Below the pieces are notes generated by a model. It searched no databases. It saw nothing but the letters and a program-made list of their open reading frames with translations, and was not told where the DNA came from. Below are positions 43,572 through 52,701 of a DNA stretch of 64,000 bases, piece by piece. The position numbers and the translations under genes are program-made. The DNA is from DAOLCO01 sp964612555. Its GTDB lineage: Bacteria; Bdellovibrionota_C; UBA2361; SZUA-149; DAOLCO01. The first letter of the stretch is position 1. Each line of letters opens with the position of its first letter. Where the stretch lies: contig CAZTBW010000006.1 of the NCBI GenBank assembly GCA_964612555.1, positions 62,001 through 126,000 on the forward strand. Direction: 5' to 3'.

Positions 43572-44242
43572 ATTTGTCTCACGGCAAGTTACAGATTGCG
43601 CCTTCTCTACTGGCTGCTGACTGGACAAATATTGGGGGAGAGGTTTCAGCAGTGGAACGTGCAGGGGCTGATCTTCTGCATCTGGATGTGATGGATGGTT
43701 CTTTTGTCCCTCCAATTTCTTTTGGGCAGGATTTTGTAAGATCTGTAAAGAAGATCACCTCGCTTCCCCTTGATGTTCATCTTATGATAGCTTCTCCCGA
43801 AAAGCATCTTGAAAGTTTTATACAAGCCGGGGCGGATATACTTACATTTCATGTGGAAGCCACAGCGCACCCCCACCGGCTGATTCAGATGATTAAAGGG
43901 TATGGGATATTGGCGGGTATTGCCCTGAACCCCGGTACTCCCCTTGCAATGATAGAACCCTGTCTGGGGGATGCTGACCTGATACTTGTAATGACTGTGA
44001 ACCCGGGCTGGGGTGGGCAGTCATTTATTCCTTCAATGCTTGATAAAATTAAAAGTATTGCCGGGCACCCATCTAAAAGGTCTGAGACTCGTATTGAGGT
44101 TGATGGTGGTATAAATCCTGAAACGGCAAAAGTCTGTGCGGAGCATGGGGCAGAGATTCTGGTAGCAGGAACCTCAATATTTTCTTCATCTGATTATGCC
44201 GATGCGATTTCTCAACTGAAAAATAAGGATACATCCAGGTAG
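43565..44242 (+). CDS. rpe: Ribulose-phosphate 3-epimerase
   Basis: TIM-barrel pentose-phosphate enzyme. A 225-residue protein with IAPSLLAADW, LLHLDVMDGSFVPPISFG (metal-binding His-Asp), PLDVHLMI, LTFHVEATAHP, and IALNPGTPL. MTVNPGWGGQSF and IEVDGGINPETA, with the second catalytic Asp, close the set. The start overlaps the small SH3-like gene; plsY begins immediately after its stop. A three-gene operon. Confidence 0.96.
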   Translation: MLDLSHGKLQIAPSLLAADWTNIGGEVSAVERAGADLLHLDVMDGSFVPPISFGQDFVRSVKKITSLPLDVHLMIASPEKHLESFIQAGADILTFHVEATAHPHRLIQMIKGYGILAGIALNPGTPLAMIEPCLGDADLILVMTVNPGWGGQSFIPSMLDKIKSIAGHPSKRSETRIEVDGGINPETAKVCAEHGAEILVAGTSIFSSSDYADAISQLKNKDTSR

Positions 44243-44863
44243 ATGGATACTGCTTTTATAGCTGTTGCTGTGTGCTCCTTTATTGGTGCGTTTTTGTTTG
44301 GAAGCATCCCTACCGGGCTTGTTGTTGCTCGTCTGTATGGAGTAGACATTCGTAGTGTTGGAAGCGGTAATATAGGAGCAACAAATGTACTTAGATGTAT
44401 AGGCAAGAAAGCAGGATATCTGACCTTTATCATAGATATGTTGAAAGGATTGATACCTCTTTTGTTTGTAGACCATGTGGTGGGTGCCTGTTATCAGGAT
44501 ATTCGTCTTTTTCTTCCCTATATCGGACTCTCTGCGATGCTTGGACATTGCTTTACGCCTTTTTTAAAAGGAAAAGGAGGTAAGGGAGTAGCTACCGGTT
44601 TTTCCGTGTTTTTGTACTTGCTTCCTATAGGAGGTATTATTGCGATCAGTGTTTTTGCCTTTGTGTTTTATATCAGTAGATATGTATCGCTTGGGTCTGT
44701 CACTTCTACCATAGTTTTTTTCATAAGTAGCTTCTTTTTAAGTTCAGATTATGTACTTATCTCAGCCCTCTTTGTGGCTAGTCTGGTGCTCATCCTGAAG
44801 CATAGCTCGAACATTAAAAGACTCCTGAAAGGAGAAGAGAGCAAGTTTGGCTCAACTGGGTGA
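44243..44863 (+). CDS. plsY: Acyl-phosphate glycerol-3-phosphate acyltransferase
   Basis: Membrane enzyme that makes lysophosphatidic acid from acyl-phosphate. A 206-residue protein with five or so membrane helices. The PlsY motifs are GSIPTGLVVARLYGVDIR, GSGNIGATNVLRCIGKKAG, the GHCFTPFLKGKGGKGVATG loop and a later FYISRYVSLGSV. It abuts rpe with no gap and ends overlapping the opposing fmt by 12 bases. Confidence 0.95.
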   Translation: MDTAFIAVAVCSFIGAFLFGSIPTGLVVARLYGVDIRSVGSGNIGATNVLRCIGKKAGYLTFIIDMLKGLIPLLFVDHVVGACYQDIRLFLPYIGLSAMLGHCFTPFLKGKGGKGVATGFSVFLYLLPIGGIIAISVFAFVFYISRYVSLGSVTSTIVFFISSFFLSSDYVLISALFVASLVLILKHSSNIKRLLKGEESKFGSTG

Positions 44864-45892
44864 TACGTGTAGGGGGGATGAGTGCAGGGAGATTTCTTTT
44901 TCGATTTTGTGTCCCTGCAAGAAATCACGTACCAGCATGGATTTTTTTCCGGAAATTTGAACTTCCAGAAGTTCAATCGCAGCAGCATCCCCACAAGTAA
45001 CCCCAAGCCTTGATTTTGAAACAGGGAACAAAGTGCCAGCTTGTGCGGGGAGAGAAACAGCCGCATCTTTTAATTTTTCAGCACGCAGTATTTTAAAATC
45101 TTTTCCATCTAAAGTGGTTCTTGCTCCCGGTCGCGGGGAGCATGCTCTGATTCGATTAAGTACCTGCGCGGCGTTCTCGTTCCAATCGATAATTGACTCT
45201 TCTTTTTTCCACTTTTCTGCGTAGGTTATTCCTTCCTCTGCCTGTGGAGTTGGTGAAATATCTTTATCAACAATATCGATAATAGTTTGAGCTAATAAAT
45301 CTCCTCCAGTTCTGGAGAGTCGATCATGGAGAGAAGAAAGGGTGTCGTCTTCTGAGATAAGCGATTCTTTTTTTGCGTAAACTGCTCCTGCATCAAGTTC
45401 TGCAACAAGACTCATGATACAAACCCCGGTTGCAGTATCTCCTGCAAAGAGCGTTCTTTGAAGGGGTGCCGCACCTCTCCATCTGGGGAGCAGGGAAGGG
45501 TGAACATTGAGGGTGTCGATAAGAGGATAAGAAAGCATGTCTTCTGGAAGAAGTTTCCCGTACCCTACTACTACAAAAAAGTCAGGTTGGGGGTTTGAGT
45601 TTAAAAAACTAAGATAGTTCCGGATGGAGATATCTTCGGCAGTGCTCAGAAGCGGTTTGGATTTCCAGTTTATTTTTTTTAAATAAGTTGGCTGAAAAAG
45701 GGGGATTTTCAAATCCTTTGCAGTTTTTCCAACAACAGGAGGCTGAAGAGACAGTCCTCTCCCGGAGGGTTGGTCTTCCTGGGTGATGACACAGCTAACT
45801 TCTATTCGAGGATGTTCTACAAGTGCTATAAGAGATGGTAATGCAAACTCAGGTGAACCAAAAAAATGAACTCTTATTTTTTTTGTATTCAA
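44852..45892 (-). CDS. fmt: Methionyl-tRNA formyltransferase
   Basis: Adds formyl to initiator Met-tRNA. A 346-residue protein with HFFGSPEFALPSLIAL at the N-terminus, VVGYGKLLPEDML, the SLLPRWRGAAPLQRTLFAGD motif holding the catalytic His-Asp region, and the C-terminal OB-like tRNA-binding domain. The start is TTG at 45892, since no ATG exists before the conserved N-terminus. It lies 21 bases after def on the same strand, in the usual def-fmt pairing. Confidence 0.95.
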   Translation of the reverse strand: MNTKKIRVHFFGSPEFALPSLIALVEHPRIEVSCVITQEDQPSGRGLSLQPPVVGKTAKDLKIPLFQPTYLKKINWKSKPLLSTAEDISIRNYLSFLNSNPQPDFFVVVGYGKLLPEDMLSYPLIDTLNVHPSLLPRWRGAAPLQRTLFAGDTATGVCIMSLVAELDAGAVYAKKESLISEDDTLSSLHDRLSRTGGDLLAQTIIDIVDKDISPTPQAEEGITYAEKWKKEESIIDWNENAAQVLNRIRACSPRPGARTTLDGKDFKILRAEKLKDAAVSLPAQAGTLFPVSKSRLGVTCGDAAAIELLEVQISGKKSMLVRDFLQGHKIEKEISLHSSPLHVSPS

Positions 45893-45913
45893 AATACGGT
45901 TAGTCCCTGTTCT

Positions 45914-46429
45914 TTATTCTTTGAGTGCGAGCTTTTTAAGTTTACTTTGGATAAGTCTTTTCTTGAGTGCTCCAAGTCGATCTGGAAAGAGGATGCCATC
46001 AAGGTGATCAATTTCATGTTGCAAGCAAATAGCAAGCAGGTCATCAGCATCTATGGTAATGCTTTTCCCGTTTTCATCGAGGGCTTCAACCGTGACTTTG
46101 GCAAAACGCTCAACTGTTTCATATACTCCGGGGATGCTCAGGCAGCCTTCTTCGTATTTAGTCTTTCCTTCCTGTGCAATTATTTTGGGATTTACTAATT
46201 TGTACAAGCGCTTCACCCTTCCAGTTTCGGGGTTATCACCTACGTCAATTACGCATGCCCTCAGAGATACTCCAATCTGTGGTGCCGCAAGACCAATACC
46301 TGGTGCTTCGTACATGGTCTCAGCCATATCAGTGAGCATACTTGTTATCTCAGGTGTAATTTCTTCAACTTCCTGTGCTTTTTTTTTAAGGACAGGGTCT
46401 GGATATATGACAATAGGTAAAACGGGCAT
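45914..46429 (-). CDS. def: Peptide deformylase
   Basis: Metallo-hydrolase that removes the N-formyl group from new proteins. A 171-residue protein with motif 1 GIGLAAPQIG, motif 2 EEGCLSIPGV (Cys ligand) and motif 3 LQHEIDHLDGILFPDR (HExxH). The N-terminus PVLPIVIYPDPVLKKKAQEV is typical. It is co-transcribed with fmt downstream and a kinase-like gene upstream (15 bases). Confidence 0.96.
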   Translation of the reverse strand: MPVLPIVIYPDPVLKKKAQEVEEITPEITSMLTDMAETMYEAPGIGLAAPQIGVSLRACVIDVGDNPETGRVKRLYKLVNPKIIAQEGKTKYEEGCLSIPGVYETVERFAKVTVEALDENGKSITIDADDLLAICLQHEIDHLDGILFPDRLGALKKRLIQSKLKKLALKE

Positions 46430-46444
46430 ATTCTTGCTACGGGT

Positions 46445-47218
46445 TTATTTTTTAGGAAATATCAGGCGAGTTTTGAAAATCGCTATATTTTCATGCACAG
46501 TATTATCCATAGTTTCCTGAATTTCAAGATAGGCGTTCCATTTACTCATAGCACTACTGATCGCACTTAAACCGATACCTAATGACTCTCTTTCTCTTGA
46601 ATATTCTTTTTCCCCGGGTTGCAGAAGTAAGGAAAGCTCTTTTGTGTGAACGGGGCAGGGGTTTTCGGTTTCAAAAATGAACTGCTCCTGATCTTCAATA
46701 AAAGTGATCGAAAGTTCAGGATTTGTTTTATTCAGTATGCCCTGTTTTTGCAGTATACCCCGTTCTTGTAATATATTCTGCGCAGCTACTGCATTTGTGG
46801 CGATTTCGCATATAATGCTGCAACATTGGTCAATGTCAGCAAAAATAATTGCTTCAGCATCAAATCCATTAAAACTGATACTTAATGTATTGAGTTCGTA
46901 TCGGGAACGATATCTGGCTTCTATCCTTTGCCGTAATTCCCTTACAGGGAAGGGAGATAGAACGACTTTTCTTGATACCAGAAGTAGGAATTTTTCCATT
47001 AGTCGTGATATTCGCCAGGTTTCTCGTGATATATTAGAGGCGTAATTACCGACTTTATCAAGCGAGATTGAAAAATGTTCAGCCTGTTCGAGGATTGAGC
47101 TATAGGATATTATGGCGGTCAGGGGGTTGCCGATATCGTGAGAAAGTTGGTGGCAGAGGTCGGAAAGGTACTCATCGCTTAGTGAGATTAAGGAGTCTGA
47201 AGATCGGGCTATTTTCAA
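46445..47218 (-). CDS. Cytosolic histidine kinase-like protein
   Basis: A 257-residue protein without sensor or membrane segments. The DHp H-box is LCHQLSHDIGNPLTAI (His near residue 28). A HATPase-like part follows: CEIATNAVAAQN matches the N-box, and ESLGIGLSAISSAMSKW the G2 region. The G1 DxGxG motif is weak or missing (ETENPCPVH). It may be a kinase, a phosphotransfer protein or a phosphatase. An oddity: residues near NILQERGILQKQGILNK carry a short internal duplication. The start is TTG at 47218 with AAAGGA before it. It heads the def-fmt operon, so it is oddly coupled to translation genes. Confidence 0.7.
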   Translation of the reverse strand: MKIARSSDSLISLSDEYLSDLCHQLSHDIGNPLTAIISYSSILEQAEHFSISLDKVGNYASNISRETWRISRLMEKFLLLVSRKVVLSPFPVRELRQRIEARYRSRYELNTLSISFNGFDAEAIIFADIDQCCSIICEIATNAVAAQNILQERGILQKQGILNKTNPELSITFIEDQEQFIFETENPCPVHTKELSLLLQPGEKEYSRERESLGIGLSAISSAMSKWNAYLEIQETMDNTVHENIAIFKTRLIFPKK

Positions 47219-47285
47219 TGAGGTATCCTTTTTTCTTAATTATATACGTTTAATCAATTGTTTTACATAGTAGCAGAGGTTGGGG

Positions 47286-48416
47286 GTGATAGTAAGTAAA
47301 ATAGTGCATTCAGAGGGGTTTGGAGTCAAACCATTTGCTGTTTTTAGTACACTGCTCTTGATAGTCAGTGTTGTTTCCTTGTGTATCGGGCGTTTTTTTG
47401 AGTTGGCGCACGAAGATATACAGAAATATCTTTTTTTCATTTTTATAATCTGTCTATTTATTTTCAGCCGATTTTTTATTCACAGAGTTCCCGGAATATT
47501 GTTTGTACTTGCTGTTTTCTGCTGGCTGGTTCTTGCATTCAGAATACCGGTCATGCATGCCCTGGGTTTTTTCAGTGGTCGAATTGTTATTGGCAAGTTT
47601 GATAATGATGCTCATGGACTTGAGGCAAGAGAGTTATATCAGGGGCTCAGGAAAATTGGTTTAACGTATAATCTTCCCGGTCCTGTGGCGCTGCCATTAT
47701 CAAAAGGAACATTTGAGAATAGTGCCTACAGGAGAATGGAGAAGGAGTTTTCATGGAAGAAATCGTCAAGAACACCTGCCCTGTTTATTTTTTCAAACAA
47801 CAGTCATTATGAAGTACATTTTCCACAAATTTTCCTTTCAAGCGTCTCTTCTCCTGATGTAGACATTGATTTACCCGGAAATTTTGAGCGGGTAACTTTA
47901 AAGGGCTTTAAAAAAGATTTCTTGTTACCATATATACCGGAGTATCTGGTGGTGCCCGAAACTCCTGCTCTGGTAATATACCACTACCTTTCCTGGCTCT
48001 CTGCTTTTTTTCATTCTGAAATACGTCGTGATCCGGTGTCGGTTATTGATGTGATAAACGAAGCCGCCCGGATATCAGGTCCCTGGAGCAGTCAACTTCC
48101 AAGAGTATTTGCACGTTATCTTTTTACACTCCAGGAGTTCGTATTGTGGCATCAGGGTATTACAGATTATGAGGTTGATTTATTAAGGGCACGACTTGGG
48201 CGTGCCATGCGTGGGCTTGAGGCGTACCCCAATCAGGAACTTGAAGTGCAAATCAGGACTCTTGATGCGCTCTGCATGCTTGCCCGATATGGAGATCGGG
48301 AATCTTTCGACTCTGCGCGGTCAATCCTTGGTCGTATAGTTTCTGACGATTCCATCCCGATTAAAGTAAAATTGCCCGCCATTTATAACCTTGGAGTGTT
48401 ACTGGAAGAGGGATAG
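47286..48416 (+). CDS. Membrane protein of unknown function
   Basis: A roughly 376-residue protein. Three hydrophobic segments lie in the first 90 residues (about 15-35, 42-60, 62-80). A large soluble part (about 95-376) follows with no motif I recognise. The C-terminal third is helical, with repeat-like Leu/Arg/Glu helices, and could be an HEAT/TPR-like surface. Topology suggests a cytoplasmic or periplasmic C-terminal domain held at the inner membrane. I use GTG at 47286 (AGAGG six bases before); TTG at 47280 also fits. It lies 266 bases before the tad operon on the same strand, so association with it is possible but unproven. Confidence 0.65.
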   Translation: MIVSKIVHSEGFGVKPFAVFSTLLLIVSVVSLCIGRFFELAHEDIQKYLFFIFIICLFIFSRFFIHRVPGILFVLAVFCWLVLAFRIPVMHALGFFSGRIVIGKFDNDAHGLEARELYQGLRKIGLTYNLPGPVALPLSKGTFENSAYRRMEKEFSWKKSSRTPALFIFSNNSHYEVHFPQIFLSSVSSPDVDIDLPGNFERVTLKGFKKDFLLPYIPEYLVVPETPALVIYHYLSWLSAFFHSEIRRDPVSVIDVINEAARISGPWSSQLPRVFARYLFTLQEFVLWHQGITDYEVDLLRARLGRAMRGLEAYPNQELEVQIRTLDALCMLARYGDRESFDSARSILGRIVSDDSIPIKVKLPAIYNLGVLLEEG

Positions 48417-48682
48417 TGGGGGAGCAGCAGGGGTGACTTCTTTAAAGTGCAACTTGCTTAAAGCTGTAAGTTCTTAAAAATAAACAAATTAGTGAATTGA
48501 GTTCAGACACGCGGAGCTGATCAGGTGCTATTCCATGACTTTTTTTTCAAATTTGTTTATTAATAAATGAAACAGGTGAAAACTTTCTGCGATAATGAGA
48601 AGGATTAACCACACTGCATGTTTTTTTGCCGTGGTATTTCCACCGTCTACTATTTGATCAACCTTTTTGTCCAAAGGTGTTA

Positions 48683-50041
48683 ATGCGAGTTGCGTGTATA
48701 GACATTTCCGCGGGAGAGCGACTTAAACTGGAGCGTTTTCTGGATGATGCGTTCAGAGACTGTAGAAAGTCTATTGGGCATATGGTGGTGGCTCGCTTTT
48801 TTCCTTCTACCAAAGAAGAGATATTGGTAAATAGTGCTCCGGATAGTATTGTAATCGGTCCCGGCTTTTCACCTGATGAATCTCTTATGCTTGCCAGAGA
48901 TATAAGTTCAGTGCATCCATCGGTACCGCTTTTCGTCTTTTTCTCACAACAGGATTTTACTCTGAGGAACATAAAACGCTTTGAGCCATACGTGAAGGAA
49001 GTATTTTCCGTCATCGATCCCCCGTCCCGTTTTGTTTATTCTCTGACGAGTGTTTCTGAAGCTTCTCATAATAGAAAGAAGGGAGTTCTTTTTTCTGTTC
49101 AGGGTGTTAAGGGCGGAGTCGGGGTGAGCTCCATTAGTGGAGCACTTGCTCATGCGGCTCAAGCACTTGGAAAGAGTGTGGTACTGATGGATCTCTCTTT
49201 ACGAGGTGAGCTTTGTCAGTATTTCCTTTGTGAGCAGTGGCAATCCTCGGACTACACCACACTCCTGACCGATAAAGTTATACCTGAACCGGAACATATT
49301 CAAAAAATACTGGTATCTGCCAAAAACGGTATTTCTCTTGTTCCTCCCCCCACCGGCTATGGCGAAGTGCGGGAGTTCTGGCTTCGTGATGCGAGTCGCT
49401 TTGAAATACCTCTTGCACTGGTTGATCTTCTTCAGGAACGCTTTGATGTGGTGCTTGTCGATTTTTCTCATGCTGAGGGGATATTCCCTTTTGCGGTTGA
49501 ATGTAGAGCCGATATTCGGCTCTTTGTTTCTGCAAACGAGCCGGGGTCTGTCCATCTTCTTACCAACCGGGTGGATGAATATGAAGGGATACATGAAGGG
49601 GTAACAAAGTTTCTCATTAATCGTATTTCTCCCAAGGGTCTGACGAATGAGGATATTCTGGATTTTATCTCCTGGAACCCGAAATTTTCTGAAGAGATGT
49701 TATATCCTTTTGAGGTGCCTCATGATTCAAAAGGAGGGCTTTGGATAGGGACTGGTAATTCTTTTTACACTGAAGGTAGTGCCAAACTGAGAGATTTTTT
49801 TGAAGACCTTATGAGAGATGCGCTTGGACTTGACGAGCATAAGAAAAAATCAATTCGGATTCCGTTTGCAAACGCTCTTAAAGCGATCAGTATGCGTTCG
49901 GGCAAGAAAAGAATTGAGTTTGAGAAGAAGGAACGCATTCCTTTTCTTGAACCGGAAGAACCACTTTCTGAAAAGTCCCCTGCCCTGCCCGAAGAAAGGC
50001 AAATGGTATATGAGCCACCACGTCTCAGGATTAATCAGTAG
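48683..50041 (+). CDS. cpaE: TadZ/CpaE-type pilus localisation ATPase
   Basis: About 452 residues. The N-terminal receiver-like domain (about 1-135) is followed by a MinD/ParA-fold domain, VQGVKGGVGVSSISGALAHA, FDVVLVDFSHAEGIFPFA, and a C-terminal tail of Pro/Glu and Lys. TadZ/CpaE places the Tad pilus machine at the pole. The P-loop has KGGVGV instead of KGGxGK(T/S). Loss of the second Lys is known for TadZ proteins and implies atypical nucleotide use. I take the ATG at 48683 with AAAGG before it; the frame extends to 48626. It heads the tad operon, with the pilin 78 bases downstream. Confidence 0.88.
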   Translation: MRVACIDISAGERLKLERFLDDAFRDCRKSIGHMVVARFFPSTKEEILVNSAPDSIVIGPGFSPDESLMLARDISSVHPSVPLFVFFSQQDFTLRNIKRFEPYVKEVFSVIDPPSRFVYSLTSVSEASHNRKKGVLFSVQGVKGGVGVSSISGALAHAAQALGKSVVLMDLSLRGELCQYFLCEQWQSSDYTTLLTDKVIPEPEHIQKILVSAKNGISLVPPPTGYGEVREFWLRDASRFEIPLALVDLLQERFDVVLVDFSHAEGIFPFAVECRADIRLFVSANEPGSVHLLTNRVDEYEGIHEGVTKFLINRISPKGLTNEDILDFISWNPKFSEEMLYPFEVPHDSKGGLWIGTGNSFYTEGSAKLRDFFEDLMRDALGLDEHKKKSIRIPFANALKAISMRSGKKRIEFEKKERIPFLEPEEPLSEKSPALPEERQMVYEPPRLRINQ

Positions 50042-50118
50042 GAAGTTTTTCTGAGTATCAGTTTTCAGGTTTGTGCCCAGGTTTTTAGATTTACAAACAA
50101 ATAAAAGGATTAGGTAAT

Positions 50119-50331
50119 ATGAAAAAAGTAAATGAAGTACATTCTGATGAAAGGGGTTCTCTTTCTCTTGAGCATATTCTGTTTATCGGAGCGGTGGTTT
50201 TGATTGCGGCTGGTCTGGGTGCGTTCTATGGAAGAATTGGAAATTATTTTAATGATATCAATCTTGGTCAGGCAACCGATATCGGTTCTTTTAATCCTTC
50301 TTCTGGTGGCGGTACGGGGAACAATCCATAG
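50119..50331 (+). CDS. Flp-type pilin
   Basis: A 70-residue protein. A charged leader (MKKVNEVHSDERG) is followed by SLSLEHILFIGAVVLIAAGLGAFY, a single hydrophobic helix with Glu at position +5 after the Gly. This is the Flp class IVb prepilin pattern (G/xxxxE, His here in place of the common Tyr). The C-terminus is short and Gly/Ser-rich. It is the probable structural subunit of the Tad pilus, cut by a TadV-like peptidase not encoded in this window. It lies in the second place of the tad operon, between cpaE and cpaB. Confidence 0.85.
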   Translation: MKKVNEVHSDERGSLSLEHILFIGAVVLIAAGLGAFYGRIGNYFNDINLGQATDIGSFNPSSGGGTGNNP

Positions 50332-50361
50332 TTACATCTTCTTAACTGAATCTTTGTTGTT

Positions 50362-51288
50362 ATGAGCAAGTTCAAGAATAAACCAAAGAAAATCTCTTCT
50401 TATTATTCCTCCAGGATGCTTCCCTGGTATCTCCTGGGGGTGGTAGTGGTATTTTTTATTATTTTTGCCGGGGTGCGACCGCAGGCAGGTTCTTCACCTG
50501 CGGTCGCATCGAGCTCATCTGAAATGAAGATGATTTCTATTGATGTTCCAACACGGGTAGTTCAAAAAGGGGAAGCGGTTGAGCAGATCCCTTTTACTTC
50601 AATCCAGTGGCCTGCCACTTCTCAGGGTTCCTTTATGGTATCGCGAGCTTCCTACAAGGGGCACTTTGCATCTGCCGTATTACAGGCGTATGCACCTGTG
50701 CCTGTGGCAAGCCTTAGTAGCACCCCGGTTGATGTAAATGTGGTTGCCGGCGGAATCCCTCCCGGGTATCGGGCTATTACGGTGAAGGTCGATGTGGAGT
50801 CTGCGGTGGAAGGCTGGGCGCAGACAGGAAATTATGTTGATGTGATTCTTATGAAGCAATCTCAAGACCCTGATCTTGGTATAGAAGCAAAGGTGATAGC
50901 GGAGAATGTCAAGATTCTTTCGGCAGGTGCCAATGCTGAAAAAACCAGAGGAGTGGCAAAAAGCACTCAGGCGCCCCCTACGGTAACCCTGCTTGTAACT
51001 CAGGAGGATGCCCTGAAGGTTCGAACCGCAGCCACTATCGGAAAACTCACTTTTGCGCTTCGTGGAGTAGGGGATGAGTCTCCTACCCTGGCAGTGCATA
51101 TGAATCAAAGAAATCTTCTGGGAGGTTCCAGATCACTTCAGGTAAATTCATCCCGGGAAAAAGTTAAAGGTACTGCACGAGGACCTGATGGAGTTATGTA
51201 TATTCTTGATGCTAATTCTCAATGGATTCAGGAACAGAATCTAAATAAAAAACACAACGAAAAAGAACACAGCGAAGCTACGGAATAA
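50362..51288 (+). CDS. cpaB: CpaB/RcpC-like pilus assembly protein
   Basis: A 308-residue protein. One N-terminal membrane anchor (about residues 20-38) leads into a periplasmic domain. SAF-like beta pattern segments include ISIDVPTRVVQKGEAVEQIPFT, AGGIPPGYRAITVKVDVESAVEGW and GNYVDVILM, which are diagnostic for CpaB. PTVTLLVTQEDALKVRTAATIGKLTFALR follows. CpaB helps form the outer-membrane pore with the CpaC/RcpA secretin. No secretin gene lies in this operon. The tail from about 255 is hydrophilic and Lys/Glu-rich. Confidence 0.9.
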   Translation: MSKFKNKPKKISSYYSSRMLPWYLLGVVVVFFIIFAGVRPQAGSSPAVASSSSEMKMISIDVPTRVVQKGEAVEQIPFTSIQWPATSQGSFMVSRASYKGHFASAVLQAYAPVPVASLSSTPVDVNVVAGGIPPGYRAITVKVDVESAVEGWAQTGNYVDVILMKQSQDPDLGIEAKVIAENVKILSAGANAEKTRGVAKSTQAPPTVTLLVTQEDALKVRTAATIGKLTFALRGVGDESPTLAVHMNQRNLLGGSRSLQVNSSREKVKGTARGPDGVMYILDANSQWIQEQNLNKKHNEKEHSEATE

Positions 51289-51306
51289 ATTTACTACAGG
51301 TGGTTC

Positions 51307-52695
51307 ATGCTCACAGAAGAAAGAAACAAAAAATTTGTCAGTCTGGAAGAGATACGTTCACTATACCATAGATCAAGTTCCACCTCTATTTCTACCGCAG
51401 CAGAAAGCGTAACTTCACAACCAAATGATCTGACCACAAGTACAAAATTTATTGTAAGAGAGGCGAAGAAGATCCTTGGTAATCTGTTCGGGGAAGTAGA
51501 GCAGAAAGTGACCCCATCCGAAGAAGAGCTGCTGGAGATTATTCGTTCGGTTGAGCGTGCCGAGGGTGAAGAGCTGTCAGCCAGAGAAAGAAATTCGGCA
51601 CTTCTTGCTCTCAGGGCTTCTCTTGATCACTATGATATCTTGAGTCCTCTTATAGAAAACCCTGAAGTGAATGATATTATAGTCAGATCTTACAGGGATG
51701 TCAGTATTCAGATCGGAAGAAAGAATGTTCAGACAGATATTCGCTTTCCTGATCGGGAAACGTATTATGCCTTTATTGAAGGTTTGTTAAAACGAGCAGG
51801 AAAATCATGCACTCTTGCAACTCCTCTTGTTGATACCAGTGTCGACCCGCATATACGGGCAAGTGTTACCCATGAATCACTTTCCCCGGGTGATGCCGGT
51901 CCGATGCTTACTCTCAGGATATCCAGATTTCACTCAATTGCAATTGAAGGTCTTGAGGCGTTAGAGTTTGCCTCATCTGAAATATTTGACTATCTCAAGG
52001 AAATTGTACGGCTTGGGTGTGGTGCCATTTTGATTGGCGGAGAGGTTGGTACGGGAAAAACTACTCTGGTAAGAGCCCTAGCAAGTGCAATTGATGAATC
52101 AGAAGCTATCCTTGTCATTGAAGATACAAATGAAATTAATCTGCAAAGAAAATTTGTTAGAACTCTTTTAACGAGGGAGGGTAATCTGGAAGGTGCGGGG
52201 AGAATTACCCCTGCACAAGCCATTCGTGCCGGAATGCGGATGGCGATGAACAGAATCATTCTTGGTGAAATCCGGGATGGAGAAGCAGCTGAAGCGTTCG
52301 TTGATGTCTGTTCATCCGGGCACCCCGGAATGTCTACGGTACATGCCAAGACGGGGCGTGATGCGATAGCACGAATGGAATTATTTTTATCGCGTGCACA
52401 GGGAAAAGTCGGAATCGAGACAATCAGAAAGCAGATATCAAATGCAATTTCAGTTGTGGTGTATTTAGGGCTTGACTCTATTACCAAGCGAAGGCGAGTG
52501 GTCAGTGTCCATGAAGTTGAAACCTCTGCGGATGGTGCGGTGCAGATGTCTCCGATTTTTGAAATGCTCGAAGAGGGGAATCGGGTATATTGGAAAAGAG
52601 CTCATGGAATCTCCCAGTATCAGAACATTTTTTCTGATACCGGAATCGTTCTTCCCCGACCCGGAACAATTCTTCATGGAGGTTCCAGAGGGTAA
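51307..52695 (+). CDS. cpaF: CpaF/TadA secretion ATPase
   Basis: A 462-residue hexameric ATPase that drives Flp pilus extension and retraction. Seen: an N-terminal helical domain, then Walker A IGGEVGTGKTTLVRAL (about residues 245-260), Asp box IEDTNEINL, Walker B NRIILGEIRDGEA and the His box GHPGMSTVHAKT. This order and the long N-domain are typical of TadA/CpaF, not of GspE. It sits 18 bases after cpaB and is followed by tadB after six bases. Confidence 0.95.
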   Translation: MLTEERNKKFVSLEEIRSLYHRSSSTSISTAAESVTSQPNDLTTSTKFIVREAKKILGNLFGEVEQKVTPSEEELLEIIRSVERAEGEELSARERNSALLALRASLDHYDILSPLIENPEVNDIIVRSYRDVSIQIGRKNVQTDIRFPDRETYYAFIEGLLKRAGKSCTLATPLVDTSVDPHIRASVTHESLSPGDAGPMLTLRISRFHSIAIEGLEALEFASSEIFDYLKEIVRLGCGAILIGGEVGTGKTTLVRALASAIDESEAILVIEDTNEINLQRKFVRTLLTREGNLEGAGRITPAQAIRAGMRMAMNRIILGEIRDGEAAEAFVDVCSSGHPGMSTVHAKTGRDAIARMELFLSRAQGKVGIETIRKQISNAISVVVYLGLDSITKRRRVVSVHEVETSADGAVQMSPIFEMLEEGNRVYWKRAHGISQYQNIFSDTGIVLPRPGTILHGGSRG

Positions 52696-52701
52696 GTACA
52701 T

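Noticed and set aside
43275..43715. 146-codon minus-strand frame over the start of the rpe operon
   Set aside because: It overlaps the small SH3-like gene and rpe, whose motifs are clear; the frame has no recognisable protein features.
44186..44548. 120-codon minus-strand frame over plsY
   Set aside because: plsY motifs lie on the plus strand with correct length; the frame is the complement.
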